53,168 nucleotides of DNA from Ectocarpus siliculosus (Eukaryota; Sar; Phaeophyceae; Ectocarpales; Ectocarpaceae): the NCBI GenBank assembly GCA_000310025.1, contig FN649741.1, positions 902,395-955,562 of the forward strand. The letters run 5' to 3'. A program made the position numbers and the translations under genes. The stretch's first letter is position 1, and each line of letters starts with the position of its first letter. The notes beneath the pieces are model-generated. The model was not told where the DNA came from. It saw only the letters and a list, made by a program, of their open reading frames with translations, and did no database searches. Positions 12,137-23,492 of this stretch are shown here, piece by piece.

Positions 12137-13497
12137 GTCTGCTGCCTCTGCTATTTTCTGATGTGTACTAGGGTATCACTTGTTGCCCGCACGCAGCACA
12201 CGTTGGTGTAGATGGGTGTTGGTCTGCCCTTGGCAACCAACCATTCGGACAGAGATGAAATTATTTCGTTTCTGCAAAAGGAAAAAACACCTTTTCCTCG
12301 AAAGCGATGTTTGCCGTTGACTCTGCTGGTTTCGAGACCAGTCAGCGCATTTCTTGCTGGTGGGACCCGCAAACAACCGCCAGCATGCGCCAGCATGCGC
12401 CGGGTTAGATCGTGCATGCATACATGCGATTCGAAGGATTCGCGGTCGGGTGTGGGGAGTGACTTCCAGAAATGGGATTAACATGCTGAGTGCGTTGTTC
12501 TCGAAGCGAATGTGCAGCACACCACACGACCAGACCTACAGATCGGTGTAGGTATGTTCATTAGTCTAACGGCCGTCATTGTGCGGGCCGGGGCACCAAG
12601 CAACGCGCTGGTTTCCGCCCCTCGCGTCGTCAAAAGAGAAAGACGGGCATGATAAAATTCGATTTTGTCGATTGCCGCACAGGCAGGGGTCGATACTGTC
12701 ACACCGCATGCGATAACAAGGGCCTACCACCAAGATTAGCAACGCTGTGCACACTTGTTGCCCTGGCCCGCACAGCGGTGGCACGGACGGGATGTACAAG
12801 CAAGAGGCGGTAAAACTTGGTTCATGTCATCTCTGCCATTGCAAAAAATTCCCAGGCATGGTGTCTCGCCTACCTACAAGACCCCAATTCATGCAACCTG
12901 CGTCTACTCGCACGAACACCCGCAACGCACCAAAGCGAAGGAACATGGGACACCCGATACGTTGCAGTTGTGCTGGGCAGGTCCCCATTTGTGTGTGACC
13001 GCAGTGCACCATTTCCCCTTCTTCATGTCGGGGCAACAAACTGCTGCTGCTGCTGTTTCACTTTGCCGAAAAAGGAAAAGAAAGGAACTTCTAGTCACTT
13101 TGGGCCCGCCCGTCACGCGAAAGCAACACTTACCAACGCTATTCCACGGGGGTATGTGGAAGCTGAGCTGAGTTTGCGAGGCGTCGCACTTGAGCAGCTT
13201 CACCGCGACCTCCTTCATCCTGTCCAGCAGTGGTGTGTCGGTCTCGACCAAATCCCCAACGGTCGAGATGTGCCTCTTGGGGACCACGAGAATGTGTTGC
13301 TTAGCCGCCGGCTTCAACGGGCTGAACGCGATCACGAGGTCGTCTTCGTACAGGAGCTCCTTCTCCTTGGTGTGGTTTGCGAAGTCGCAGAACAGGCAGC
13401 TCTGCATCTCTCCTCTCGCGTTCCACACGACCCCCTTGCTGACGATGTCATCATCGGGCCTCTGTTTCCTGGTCAACCACTCGGACAGCTTCCCCAT
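10998..13497 (-). CDS. HIT-family nucleotide hydrolase, HINT3-like
   Basis: Histidine-triad proteins hydrolyse nucleoside phosphoramidates or acyl-adenylates. Two exons, 13497-13134 and 11179-10998, give 181 residues. Exon 1 holds the zinc-type CLFC motif (34-37), LLYEDDLVIAFSP, QHILVVPKRH and FHIPPWNSV. It ends in phase 1 with donor gtaagt. Exon 2 opens in an ACC-repeat tract, completes an Asp codon and reads straight into HLHLHALETPF (His123, 125, 127). The joined NSVDHLHLH matches HINT3-type proteins, whose C-termini also carry Trp residues as here. The start is ATG 13497; an in-frame ATG at 13545 would add 16 residues. The 1.95-kb intron was bridged only by phase and homology. It is divergent from the acyltransferase. 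Exon 2 was easy to miss because its open frame is shorter than 60 codons. Confidence 0.85.
12091..12135. repeat. (CT)n microsatellite
   Basis: About 22 uninterrupted CT units, inside the intron of the HIT gene. Confidence 0.95.
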
Positions 13498-13944
13498 CCC
13501 TGCGAGAGTTCCAATCACTCCTGTTGCCTGTAGGTTCAGGTGCATGCACGGTGAGAGCGCTGTGGACTGACTCCCTCTCTTCGCTTGCTGCTCTGTCTGG
13601 TGTGGTGTGCTGGGTTGAGGGCAAGGTTGAATTGTTTGGTATGGGCAGGTACAGAAGTAGGGCAGCAGCGGCAAGGGCAGGTACTCCGCTCTCTTTTTGG
13701 CGGGAACGAGATTCCGCCGCATCCTTTGATTGATCCACGGTGCCCCCCAAGTTGCATGCAACTGGAATGTGGAATGTTATGTCACGCTGCTGGCGATGGT
13801 GCACCATCGTTTGTCGTGGTAGAATGGGCGTGGGTGCATGCTAGCATACAACAGCTGGTTCTACAATCCAACAGACAATCCCCGACATCTCTGTGGCATA
13901 TTGTTCGCTGTGCTTAAATTCTTGCTTGCAGAGAAGCGCCGGTG
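13498..13944. other. Bidirectional upstream region HIT/acyltransferase
   Basis: 447 bases separate the two divergent start codons. A possible splice acceptor (cttgcttgcag) 14 bases before the acyltransferase ATG suggests an upstream non-coding exon. No promoter element was recognised. Confidence 0.45.
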
Positions 13945-15722
13945 ATGTTTCGGCAAGCGGTGAAATTGGCCTGCCACACCTGGTTCGGGGCGTGCTTGAC
14001 GTGGGGGCTCATCATCGATTGGGCTGGATGCGTGGTCATCACCACGATCTTGCCAGACGGCCAGGCCCAGAGGAGGTGTTGCCAGTGGAGTCATTACGTG
14101 TTTCGGTACTTCATGCTCAGCTCCTGCCCCTGGATCCGCGTGTCTCGGCCACCAGTGGAGGAAGTCACGAGGCTGCTCCACCGCGACAGGGTGTGCGTGT
14201 TGATGAACCACACGAGCTTCGGCGACAGTATCATGTTCGTCGCCACTACTCCCTCCAACATCATCTGGCGCTACCGGACCCTGATGAAGAGCACCCTGTT
14301 TGATGTGAGAGGACAAGTTGAAGAGAACGCGGAGGCGTCGCACAGATTGGATTTTCCCCTGTTTGTAGATGTACGGCGTAATACTTGTATTGTAAGCTTT
14401 CGAAACCGCACATAATCTCGCCTACATTCAAGATATCACGTTGTACCATTACCATTGTTGCAGAAACGCTGTAGATGTGCCGTATCTTTACATAAGATTG
14501 ATGCACAGGCTGCATCCTTCCATTGACTAGGTCAGAGCTCACTGCTGAACGAAGTGGGAACTGGTCGGTCCAAGAGAGGTACTATTTAGTAACCCCTCAA
14601 GTTCCTTGGCAGTCCGGGGTGCCGCGTGCGAGTCTGAGAGACGATACACCGCATCCTCTTTCCCCAGATACTGTAGCCGTGCCAGGGGTGGCTTGTGTCG
14701 GCATTCGAGGGTGCTTCGGAGAGGCTGCCCTCATTGCCCAGTTGTCACCATCTCCCTCTGTCAGCGCCCGCGCTGTGTAGTTTGAACGCAACCTGTGTCA
14801 TTCTGCACATGATCGATATCGCTACCTAATTCCGTTGGCCCCGGTGTAACTTCTTCTGCATGGACATGTTACAGGTCCGTACGTCTTCTACATGTACTTC
14901 TAACCATCGAACTAAATGAATACTGCTTCCAATCACCTATTTGTTACTCCCGCCCTCGCCACACCAATTGCCTTCTTGTGCGCAACCCAGTGGCCCTTTC
15001 TGGGTGGTGTCTGTAGAATGGTGGGACACTTTCCCGTTCTCTTCCGAAGCAAGGACGAGAATTCGTTCGCCGTGGACAAGCCGGAGCAAGCGAAGATCAT
15101 GGAGAAGGTGAACTCGTTTTTTTGTGCTACGCTTGCTTGCGTTCGTCGTATTTACACGTGTGCACTTCAAAGGACAGGAGTAGAGCTGCTGCTTGAGAGT
15201 GTCCTACTGGGTTGTGCCCAGACACGAAAACATTGAACATGCTGCCTGTAGTTCGCATACACGTACTAAGAATTTACTTCATTTTTTGCTGCCATCGCCG
15301 CGATTTTGCGTAAGATGCGAAAGTAGGCCGCAGTACCGCACTCGAGTGCCCTCCTCGAAGCTCCAACCAGTGCAGCCCCGCCTATCCCCCAGGTGAAAGC
15401 ACACGTCGAGTCAGACGGGTGCCTGTGCCTGTTCCCCGAGGGCAAAATCAACCGCAACCCTGCAGTCCTCTGCCCCTTCCGAAGGGGCACGTTCGGGGTG
15501 GCGGAAGAGATGAACATGGCCGTGGTGAGCCTCACGACGGTCGGGTGCGACGAGTCTTGGCCCAGAGAGTCCCCGGTTGGGGGCCTGCCGGCCAGGATAG
15601 TGATAAGGCTGACCGAGATCGCCGAGGCGGGCCATGGGCTGACGGCGGCGGCGCTGCAGGAGAAGGCCGAGGCATCCATGCAGGCGGACGTTACGTCTTT
15701 GCTTCAGGAGAGGGACGCTTGA
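13945..15722 (+). CDS. PlsC-family 1-acylglycerol-3-phosphate acyltransferase-like
   Basis: Membrane acyltransferase that probably esterifies lysophosphatidate or a related lysolipid in glycerolipid assembly. Three phase-0 exons, 13945-14304, 14991-15107 and 15393-15722, give 268 residues. A hydrophobic segment lies at about 12-35 (LTWGLIIDWAGCVVITTIL). The HX4D catalytic motif is NHTSFGD with His89 and Asp94. Exon 1 joins exon 2 as TLFD|WPFLGGVCRMVGHFPV, the usual block II region. The phosphate-binding FPEG (173-176) is followed by KINRNP rather than the common TRS. A CPFRRGTFGVA block and a Val-rich strand come next. The C-terminus is a short helix ending LLQERDA. The ATG follows a possible 5'-UTR splice acceptor. 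The length is normal for AGPATs. Substrate and organelle cannot be told from sequence. Confidence 0.88.
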
Positions 15723-18700
15723 TGTTGCGGGTTGTTGGGAGGTTTTTGGTACAGGAGAGGACGTTTCGTAGTTGAGGGATTGTTGGGACAGGGAGGGGCG
15801 GGAGAGTGAGAGATACCTCTGCGTGTGCCTCATTACTGCCTCACGGCTTGTGTGGTAGAGCTGCATGAGGTGCGAATCATGTTGGGGATTTGATGTGTAT
15901 CACGTGTGACTATTAGACTATATTACTTTGTTCGGGGGGCTAGGGGCAGCTCATGGAACAGTGTAGAATCAGGATCTAGAAGTAGGAAGCCTGGACGTGA
16001 AACCACAGGTGCTTGGCCGCGAGAACCTCCACACGATACCATTGTGCTCTGTGTGGACTCATCGCAACAATTTTGAGTGATGCGCCTGAGCTTGTCATGA
16101 CTTCGTTTGCCCAAGAAAATAGTGTGGTTATCAACGTGCGTTTATGGGTCACCATGTTTTTTTGTTCGCCTTATTGGTTTGTTCCTTTGGGAGTGAAGCG
16201 GGGTGGCTCCGGCAACGTGTGCTTTGAACGAGCGCGGCCGGCGCGCCAGAGCGTGCGCCTCTGCCCCCTTCGTGCCCCCTTGTGCACATCTAGCCCCACT
16301 CTACGTGTGCCCTTAAGACACACTCTTGCTGTCAGCGGGGCTTTTCTTGGGCCACCACTTTTACTTGAATAGCGGTTTTGCGCACGAGGCGTTCTCCTCG
16401 TACAACAGCACACGGGCTAGTTGTGTTTTCTCAGAAACATTCGGATAGGTCTCGTGACCGAGAGAGGCAGCGTTCGGTGGTCTTTTTCGGTCGGTCTCTT
16501 CCTGGGCGTCTGCAGACACCCGCTCCGCACCCGGGCCATACCCACACCGTGCACACTTGCTGCTTAGAAGTAGATTTCTGATATGGATTTCTATGTCTTC
16601 GTCTGGGCCGCATTGTCCGGTGATGTATCGCTCTAAGGACATCATCGTTGCGAGAGCTGAACTGATTGCTGGCAACGTATTGGCGAGGCGCTTCTTGCTC
16701 CACAGCAACACTACCTATGGTGTGATGAGTTATTGCATAGTGCCCTTGAGCGGCGTCACCCTTCCGTTCTTGGCCGGAAATCCCTTCCCCGTGCAGGTGT
16801 ATCTATCTGCTGCGCGATGTGTTTACTTTTTTAGACGTCAAAAACCGCACAACAGTTCCCTCGAGTCTGTTCACAGCGCATGTGTCCCGCGCTGCCATCA
16901 ATAGTTGTTTTGATACGTACCTTCCCCGTACATTTTCTCAATGTACACCACTGCTGTAAATGTTGTCGAAGGCACGCGTTCTAGCTCCCCCTCGAATCTC
17001 ATCATCTCCGGTGACGAAATGATGTATTGTTGACCACCACTTGCCATGAACGGCCCACGTCGAAACGTTTATTTGGCGTCTGCTGACCAATCAGAATTGG
17101 CCGATAGGGAGACTGCGGGCATGCAGTTGCAGTTGTCCATGAGGCAGGAAGCAAGATTCCTGCGTTTCCGAGGATCTGAACTCAAGGATAAAATCATTCC
17201 GTGCGATCTAAACACATCACAGGCAGGCGTTGTTTATCTTGGAAAAAAGTCCATAACAACGGCGAAAGATAAAGGCTGAGATTTTTGCGCCACCGCCGCG
17301 CGAATGGGTCCGCGAAAGATGACCCAGGCAGAAGACTTGGGCTCCAGCCTAATAAATCGCCAACCGAAAGCAGGATCAGACAATAATCGCCCATATTAAT
17401 GCCGTGAATCTCCCACACATTCAGTATATGTATGCTTCTATCCAACAAACCCAAACCAACGGCAAACAAACACCCAGATGATATAGCTAAGGAATCCAGA
17501 CAAGAGCGTCGACGATTTGTTGCCAATAGACTACCTTTTTTTTTTTGCTGTAAAAACACATAATACCAACAACATCCGGCACGGCCTTCTTCCTGGCGCT
17601 TCTTGACATACAACGTGGCTGGCCACATACATACATACATACAACGAGTGGCTGGCGGCCGTTTGCGCGATTGTGCAAGAAGAGAACGCATTCCTAGCTG
17701 TGGACTACCTTGCACTACGTACGATATTGTTCCAGCAATGTAGTGAGGCGCGAGATACTAGTACGTAGAAGTAGGTTACGGGCTGCCGTTCCCTACATAT
17801 CTAAAAGTGCACCCAAAGTGGTTGACTGGCATGAAGCTGCAATCAATCATTCCAACATGTTGGATCCTTGGATCCTGAAGGCTGACTGAGCCTCATCCTC
17901 CTGCTCTATCTTCTGCGCTGCCCACGCCAAGTGCTCAGAAAAAAGCTCCCTCCTCTCTCCTCTCCTCCTCTCCCCTGCTCACCTATCTTATGCCCCCCCC
18001 CCCTCTCTCCCTATCTCCCTCCAACTTACACTTCGAAAAGCAGAAGTATCACCTTGAGGAGGCGTTTTGCCCCCGGGGACGCTTACGACACTCCTGCATT
18101 TTCCCGCGTTGCCATTCTCCTTCTTGTGTCGCTCTCTCACACACTGCTGCTGCAGACGTACAGCCGGTAACCATGGCAGGCAGCAGGCGAATACACCATG
18201 CGGCCGAACGAGAAGTACGGAGCGGCAGCATCGTTCCTTTTGCTAGCCGGAAACTGCTAGTTTCCTTGTTCCTCAGGCTGTGCTTGAGGACTAGCAGAGC
18301 GGCCGGCTGCTATCGACTTGTTGCAGGTTTGTCGACAGCAGTTATGCTCGTTCCGTAGTAGCCAACTACTCGCTTCTCACTCTGCTCACGCGTGCACCTT
18401 CGTGTCTACTGGTAGTACTGTTATTCGGCTGCTGTGCACGACATCATGATATGAATATACGCGGGCATTCACACGATGCGGGCATTCACACGATACCACA
18501 GAGCACGCGCGACTTGCAGTGAAGTACTTGAAATTCGTCTGTGCTGAGTGTGCATTCGATTATTTCTGTCCTGGTTGTCAGCGAGAATAAGTTGGCACGT
18601 CACGATAGTCTGTTGGTTGCAACCAGGAGCACATGTGCTACCCGCGGATCTCTGGGCAATATCTAATCGCTGGTTGGTGTTGCGAATTTGGGAGATAGCC

Positions 18701-18999
18701 GGCGGTCCTCGCTCATCGGCAGGCAGCCAAGAGCAACAAGTTGTACGTCGTCTACTAGACTGCTGTAGCGAGACTGCTGTAGAGGTTGATGTTCGAAGTA
18801 GAGCGTGTTTTTGGGCTCATCCGCCCCGTACTTTTCAGGCTGGCCGAAGCGCTGGTCGATGCCCATATGGGCAGCGAGCTTTTCCTTTCCGTCATTCTGC
18901 GATGACCAGCACAGCAGTATTTAGCTGCGGTCGTCGCCATCCCTGTGTCTATTTTTGCAGTAATGCTTCTGCGGGTGCTCCGTCTCGTTCGACGTGGAC
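15723..18999. other. Gene-poor region between acyltransferase and LTR-like repeat
   Basis: No gene could be modelled. It contains scattered short ORFs, a poly-T run near 17538, a C-rich tract near 17990 and a 17-bp duplication near 18470-18500 (gggcattcacacgat). One minus-strand frame (18663-18896) has a protein-like look and is listed separately. Confidence 0.45.
18663..18896 (-). other. Possible unassigned exon
   Basis: After a plausible acceptor (ggtcatcgcag) the minus strand reads NDGKEKLAAHMGIDQRFGQP and continues open for 78 codons. The first ~40 residues have a natural protein composition (EKYGADEPKNTLYFEHQPL). The donor is weak and no partner exon was found. I do not recognise the family. 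It may be an exon of an unrecognised gene or a captured fragment beside the repeat region. Confidence 0.25.
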
Positions 19000-19266
19000 T
19001 ATGGAAGCCCTCTACTCTGGCTGAGCAGAGAGTCCGGGAGTGTGGTGGCTATGTCCTGCCACCGGAGGTTGGCTATTTCCTTTGGTGCAATATGGCGAGG
19101 AATGCCAAGCGTGACCGAGCGAACTCAGTCAAGCTAGGGTGGCGAGGAGAGTGGGCGAGCCTTCGTGGACCCTTTTCCCATTCTCCTAAAGATTCATCAA
19201 CTCTTCGCAGCCGTTGGGAATCGTAAGAGTCATAGACCCTCGAAGAACGGTAATCTATTATCACAT
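19000..19266. repeat. Left copy of 267-bp direct repeat (candidate LTR)
   Basis: Identical by eye to 24511-24777, with a constant offset of 5511 and no indels. The inner 264 bases start TGG and end ACA, the TG...CA border of LTRs. A short palindrome, ccgacgaatatcgtcgg, lies just inside near 19280. Confidence 0.85.
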
Positions 19267-20378
19267 TGTTGAAAGCAAGCCGACGAATATCGTCGGCGTT
19301 GCTAGTCCCAAGCTTTAATATTTTTATTTTAGTCGCGTGTTGCGCGTGTGCTGACACCACGAACGGGAAGGACCTTAATTAGCCGACACACTACGCAATA
19401 ATGGTCGTGATGGACGCGGGTACGCAATAAAAAAACAACACATACATCCGATCCTCGGGAATCACGAAATGCAACGTCTACATACACACGGTAGGCACTC
19501 TGTCTGTCCCTTTAACACGGTACGTACTGCTTTTGCCTACCACTCACTCTCGTCCTCTCGTCCGCATCAACAACAAACAATGCAACTTGCCGCACAACAA
19601 GAGCCATCCCTGCAGGAAAAGCTGTACAAACAAGCAAAAAGCAGCTCCTGCTGCGGTAAGCTGCTGCTGTATGTACCATTTTTCAGCACGCACGAACAAC
19701 AGATACAGCACAGGCGAAAGAGCTGAGTCTGCCTGTCTGTGTCTGCGTCGGCGTGAGTAGGGGTGGGTGTGAGGTATCGATAGAGTAACGACAGGATGTT
19801 TTTTTATGTTTATTCTTCTTAATATGACACAACGAATCCATCTCCATCATAGAAAAGAGTCTGAGACAGATTAGCAATGAATTCATTGTGTATGGCATCT
19901 CGACGAGTATCGTCGCGTTGCCTGTCTGAAGCTTTCGATTTTTGCAGCGAATAACAATCAAGGTAGACACCAAGAAGATGCCCGATGAGCACACAGGAAC
20001 CGGGGGACCCCAAAAAACAAAAGCATGAAAAACAAAAGAAAGAAAGAAGCGAGAACAAACGAGTCAGACGCGACAGGCTTCAGGGAGGAGGCAAAAGAGC
20101 GCATAGAAGAAAAGCACCGTCGCCGCTCGCTCCGGACCGCTGGAAACTCTCACATAGCACTACATATGGAGCAAATATTAGGTAGGGCCCAAGTCCATTG
20201 CTTGGCATAACGCCCATCGCTTCACATGCAGCAGCCGGATGCACGGGTAGCCTCTTACTCAGCAAAAAGCGAAACGACTGCGGTTGGTTGACGTTCGATG
20301 TTGTTGGGACCCTACCGGCGAAAGGCGAGAGAGAGAGAAAGAGAGGTAGACAAAAATACGAGAGCGGAGAGAAGACAA

Positions 20379-20453
20379 GGCATTGACTCTCTCGAGAAGA
20401 GAAGGCATTGACTCTCTCGAGAAGAGAAGGCATTGACTCTCTCGAGAAGACAC
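20379..20453. repeat. 25-bp tandem repeat, three copies
   Basis: The unit ggcattgactctctcgagaa plus gagaa starts at 20379, 20404 and 20429. The copies are essentially perfect. Confidence 0.9.
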
Positions 20454-21424
20454 TCACTCTCGTCCCTCTGGCCCGCCGCAGGCTGTCAGACATGATGTCA
20501 CGTTGTGTATCGAACGGCGATATCCGATGTCGGCTCAGCAACAGCAAACAAGCACAACAACAAACAAATATAATAGTCAGTCGCCGTGTGCGAGCTGTGG
20601 ACTACTATCTTGTTGTAGGAAGTGAGAACTAAAAAGAGCACGACTACATAGCACCACGGACGAACTATTATCGCAATACGCTTGCCGTCCGCCATAGATG
20701 CGCACCGCTGCACGAACGAGCTGTTGGTTATCATACCTCACTACGTAGTATCTAAGATTGTGCTGCCATCTAGCTTACCTATCGCTCAAATTACGACTAC
20801 GCAGCAGACTCAAGGCAAGGAAGCAACACGCGTGCCGATTGCATACCAACCATGCATGCAGCAAAACAAAACAAGGCGGACCGTCTGTTGTTGTTTGTCT
20901 CTTCAACTGACTGTGCTGCCGACAACGACACTGGAAAAAAGTAGGAGACGCGCATCGCCTACGCGAGCAACGCGTGCAGCCCAAAAAAACAGAGACGATA
21001 ACCTTACGACCTTTCTTTTCAGCACATTCCGAGCATATACTGCAGCAACCGCAAGTATGTGTACAGCAGCAGCCGCATGTTGTGTACAACAACGGTCACT
21101 CAGGAAGAAAATCACAACAACAAACAAACGCAAAAAAAAAAAGGTGGTGGCGCGCAGCACGCAGGACCCTCTTTCGCTTTGAACCGGCCATTCCCATGGC
21201 GAAACAGACAAGGTACAGCAGTGAAGGCCGACTCTTGCCGGCCCCAGGAGGCGGAAGCTGCTACAACTCGGGGACGGGTCATGATTTGCGATTGATTCCT
21301 CACCGAACGGATATCGAACGATGACACTACTGTTTCAACTAGCTTCAGAAAAGCTTCAAAATTAATTGTGAAACTTGCATAGAGATGGCAAGTAAACACC
21401 CCGTTCCAAAGAATATCTGTCGTT

Positions 21425-21620
21425 GATTTTTATTGACTTGCGGACCTTTCGGGGCCAGTTTGTTTTAGCGTACCTCTTTAGGGTAAGTTAGCCTGTGACC
21501 ACGGGAATCGACCGCGTCAAGTGTTGGATCAGTACGCACATATGAAGGTACTGGGTAGAGAGAGATCTGAACGGTTTTTAATGCGAAGACAACAACAACA
21601 ACAACAACAACAACATTTAA
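21425..21620 (+). repeat. Dispersed repeat, copy A, with (CAA)n tail
   Basis: Carries 'cttgcggacc', 'gtaagttagcctgtgaccac', 'gggaatcgaccg' and 'gaacggtttttaatgcgaag', and ends in about ten CAA units. The same sequence lies inverted at 34755-34985. It could be a retroposed element with a simple-repeat tail. Confidence 0.75.
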
Positions 21621-22737
21621 AACTGAACTAATGGGTGGTGGGCGGATGACCGGCGGACCCCAAAAAGCAAGCGGAAAAATAAAATATAGACTATGTTAAG
21701 AAAAAAAAGAAAAAGAAGAAGGGACGACAAAGACAAGTGAGCCAGACGCGACAGGCTTCAGGGAGGTGGCAAAAGAGAGCATACGAAAACCACCGTCGCC
21801 GCTCTGAACCGCTGGAAGCTGTCACATAGCACAGCATGCAGCAAACATTATAGGGGCCATGCCCCCGTTGCTTCAAGTAAAGAGGCAGCGCCCATCGCCT
21901 CACATACAGCAGCCGGGTACGTACTACACAAATAGCCTCTTACTCAGCAAGAAGAAAAACGATTGCGGTTGACGTTCGATGTTGTTGGGACCCCAACGGC
22001 GATAATAGGAGAGACAGGTGCTACTACTACGTAGATCAACAGAAGAAAGCGTAGAGAAGGCATTAATTAACTCTCGAGACCCTAACCGAAGACACTCACT
22101 CTCGTCCCTGTGGCCCACCGCAGGCTGTAACGAACGACGACATCCGATGTGTGCTCAGCAACAACAAACGCAACAAACCAAATATAGTCGCCGTTTCCGA
22201 ACTAACTGTGGAGACTCTCTTTCATCACTTGTGGTATGAAGTATGAAGTGACAACGAAATAGAAAATGATGACGAGAAGCACCACGGACGAACTATTTTC
22301 TCAATACGCTTGCCGTCGCGATAGACGCGCACCGTTCCACGAACGACCAGTTGTCAAACCTCACTACGCAAATAAGATTGTTGTCCTGCCATCTACCCCT
22401 TATCGCTCAAATTACGACTACGCAGCACACTAAAGGTAAGTAAGGCAGCAACACGCTTGCGATGCTTTACCACCCATCCATGCATGTAAGAGAAGAAAAA
22501 AAAAAGGGTATGGCGGACCGTCTGTTGTCTGTATCTTCAACCGTGCTGCCGTTGCTTTTCTTCATGGATATCGGCACAGAGAAAAAATGAGGAATGCGCA
22601 TCTCCTACGCGAGCACGGCGTGCAGCCCAAGCGACAGAGACGATAACCTTATGACCTTTGCAGCATCTTCCGAGCATAACAGCAGCCACCGCATGTGTAC
22701 AACGGTCACTATAGACTAAGGAAGAAAATCACAAAAT

Positions 22738-22843
22738 CACTGGTTATCGCCCCACAGCGAGCGATAGCTGCTCAAACGACTGTGAGAGGTCTTGAAATCG
22801 TCTCAGCTACCCAGAACTGCTGGTAGTTGCCGGAGATTTGCAG
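22738..22843 (+). repeat. ~105-bp repeat, copy 1 of 2
   Basis: Nearly identical to 23281-23387 (ggttatcgccccacag, ctcaaacgactgtgagaggt, ctacccagaactgctggtag), 543 bases downstream in the same orientation. Confidence 0.85.
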
Positions 22844-23082
22844 GTACGTACTGCTTTTGCCTACCACTCTCGTCCTCTCGTCCGCACATCAACAACAACA
22901 ATAAATGCTAATTTTCGCACCACAAAAGAGCCATCCATGCAGAAAGTTGCAACAACAGAACAAAAGCAGCTCCTGCTGTATGTACACAGAATGTCCAGCT
23001 GTGTGCTGAGGTCGGTCAGCATCTCGAGAGAAGCGTAGCCAGCAAGCAAGGCTTGGCGCGGGACACGAGAGAAGCAAGCAAG

Positions 23083-23205
23083 GCTTGGGGCGGGCGGCGA
23101 AAAAAAGAAGACGACTCTATATAAAAAGATCTGTAAAAAGAAGGGTTGGCGCGGGCGGCGAAAAAAATGAAGACGACTCTTATACAAAAAGATCTATAAA
23201 AAGAG
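23083..23205 (+). repeat. ~61-bp tandem duplication
   Basis: Two adjacent copies share gcgggcggcgaaaaaaa, gaagacgactct and aaaaagatct, with few differences. Confidence 0.8.
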
Positions 23206-23280
23206 GACCCTCAACGACAAGTCAACCAATCTGGTCGTTCCGATGTGACGATGTAACGCAGATCTTCTTGTCGACGGAGA

Positions 23281-23387
23281 AACTGGTTATCGCCCCACAG
23301 CAAGCGATAGATGCTCAAACGACTGTGAGAGGTCTTGAAATCGTCTCAGCTACCCAGAACTGCTGGTAGTTCTCGGAGGTTCGCAGT
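23281..23387 (+). repeat. ~105-bp repeat, copy 2 of 2
   Basis: Partner of 22738-22843. Confidence 0.85.
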
Positions 23388-23492
23388 GTGGGCTGAGATC
23401 GGCCTTTTCGACCCGGTCGGGCAAGGGGTCCGCTATGCTACTGAAAACTCCACAGACGGAAAAAAAAGACTTTTGATCGACTGAGACCCAAG

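Larger units (their letters stand above)
19500..23000. repeat. Diverged internal duplication (two blocks)
   Basis: 19980-21150 is repeated, clearly diverged, at 21640-22740. Shared landmarks are 'cagacgcgacaggcttcaggg', 'tagcctcttactcagcaa', 'ttgacgttcgatgttgttgg', 'caatacgcttgccgtc' and 'cgctcaaattacgactacgc'. A second pair is 19513-19690 and 22840-23000 (both starting at ggtacgtactgcttttgcc). The interior of the LTR-like element is therefore itself built from two related units. No conserved long ORF spans them. Confidence 0.75.

Noticed and set aside
12176-12520. Minus frame containing THLHQR as the missing HIT catalytic exon
   Set aside because: It lacks the full HxHxH motif and correct phase. 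The HLHLH exon at 11179-10998 fits exactly.
16557-16904. 115-codon plus ORF (YRSKDIIVARAELIAGN)
   Set aside because: Part of it looks protein-like, but there is no family match, no partner exon, and an equally long antisense frame.
20379-20453. Regular 25-bp repeats as a CRISPR array
   Set aside because: The copies are directly adjacent with no unique spacers, and the context is eukaryotic. They are a tandem repeat.
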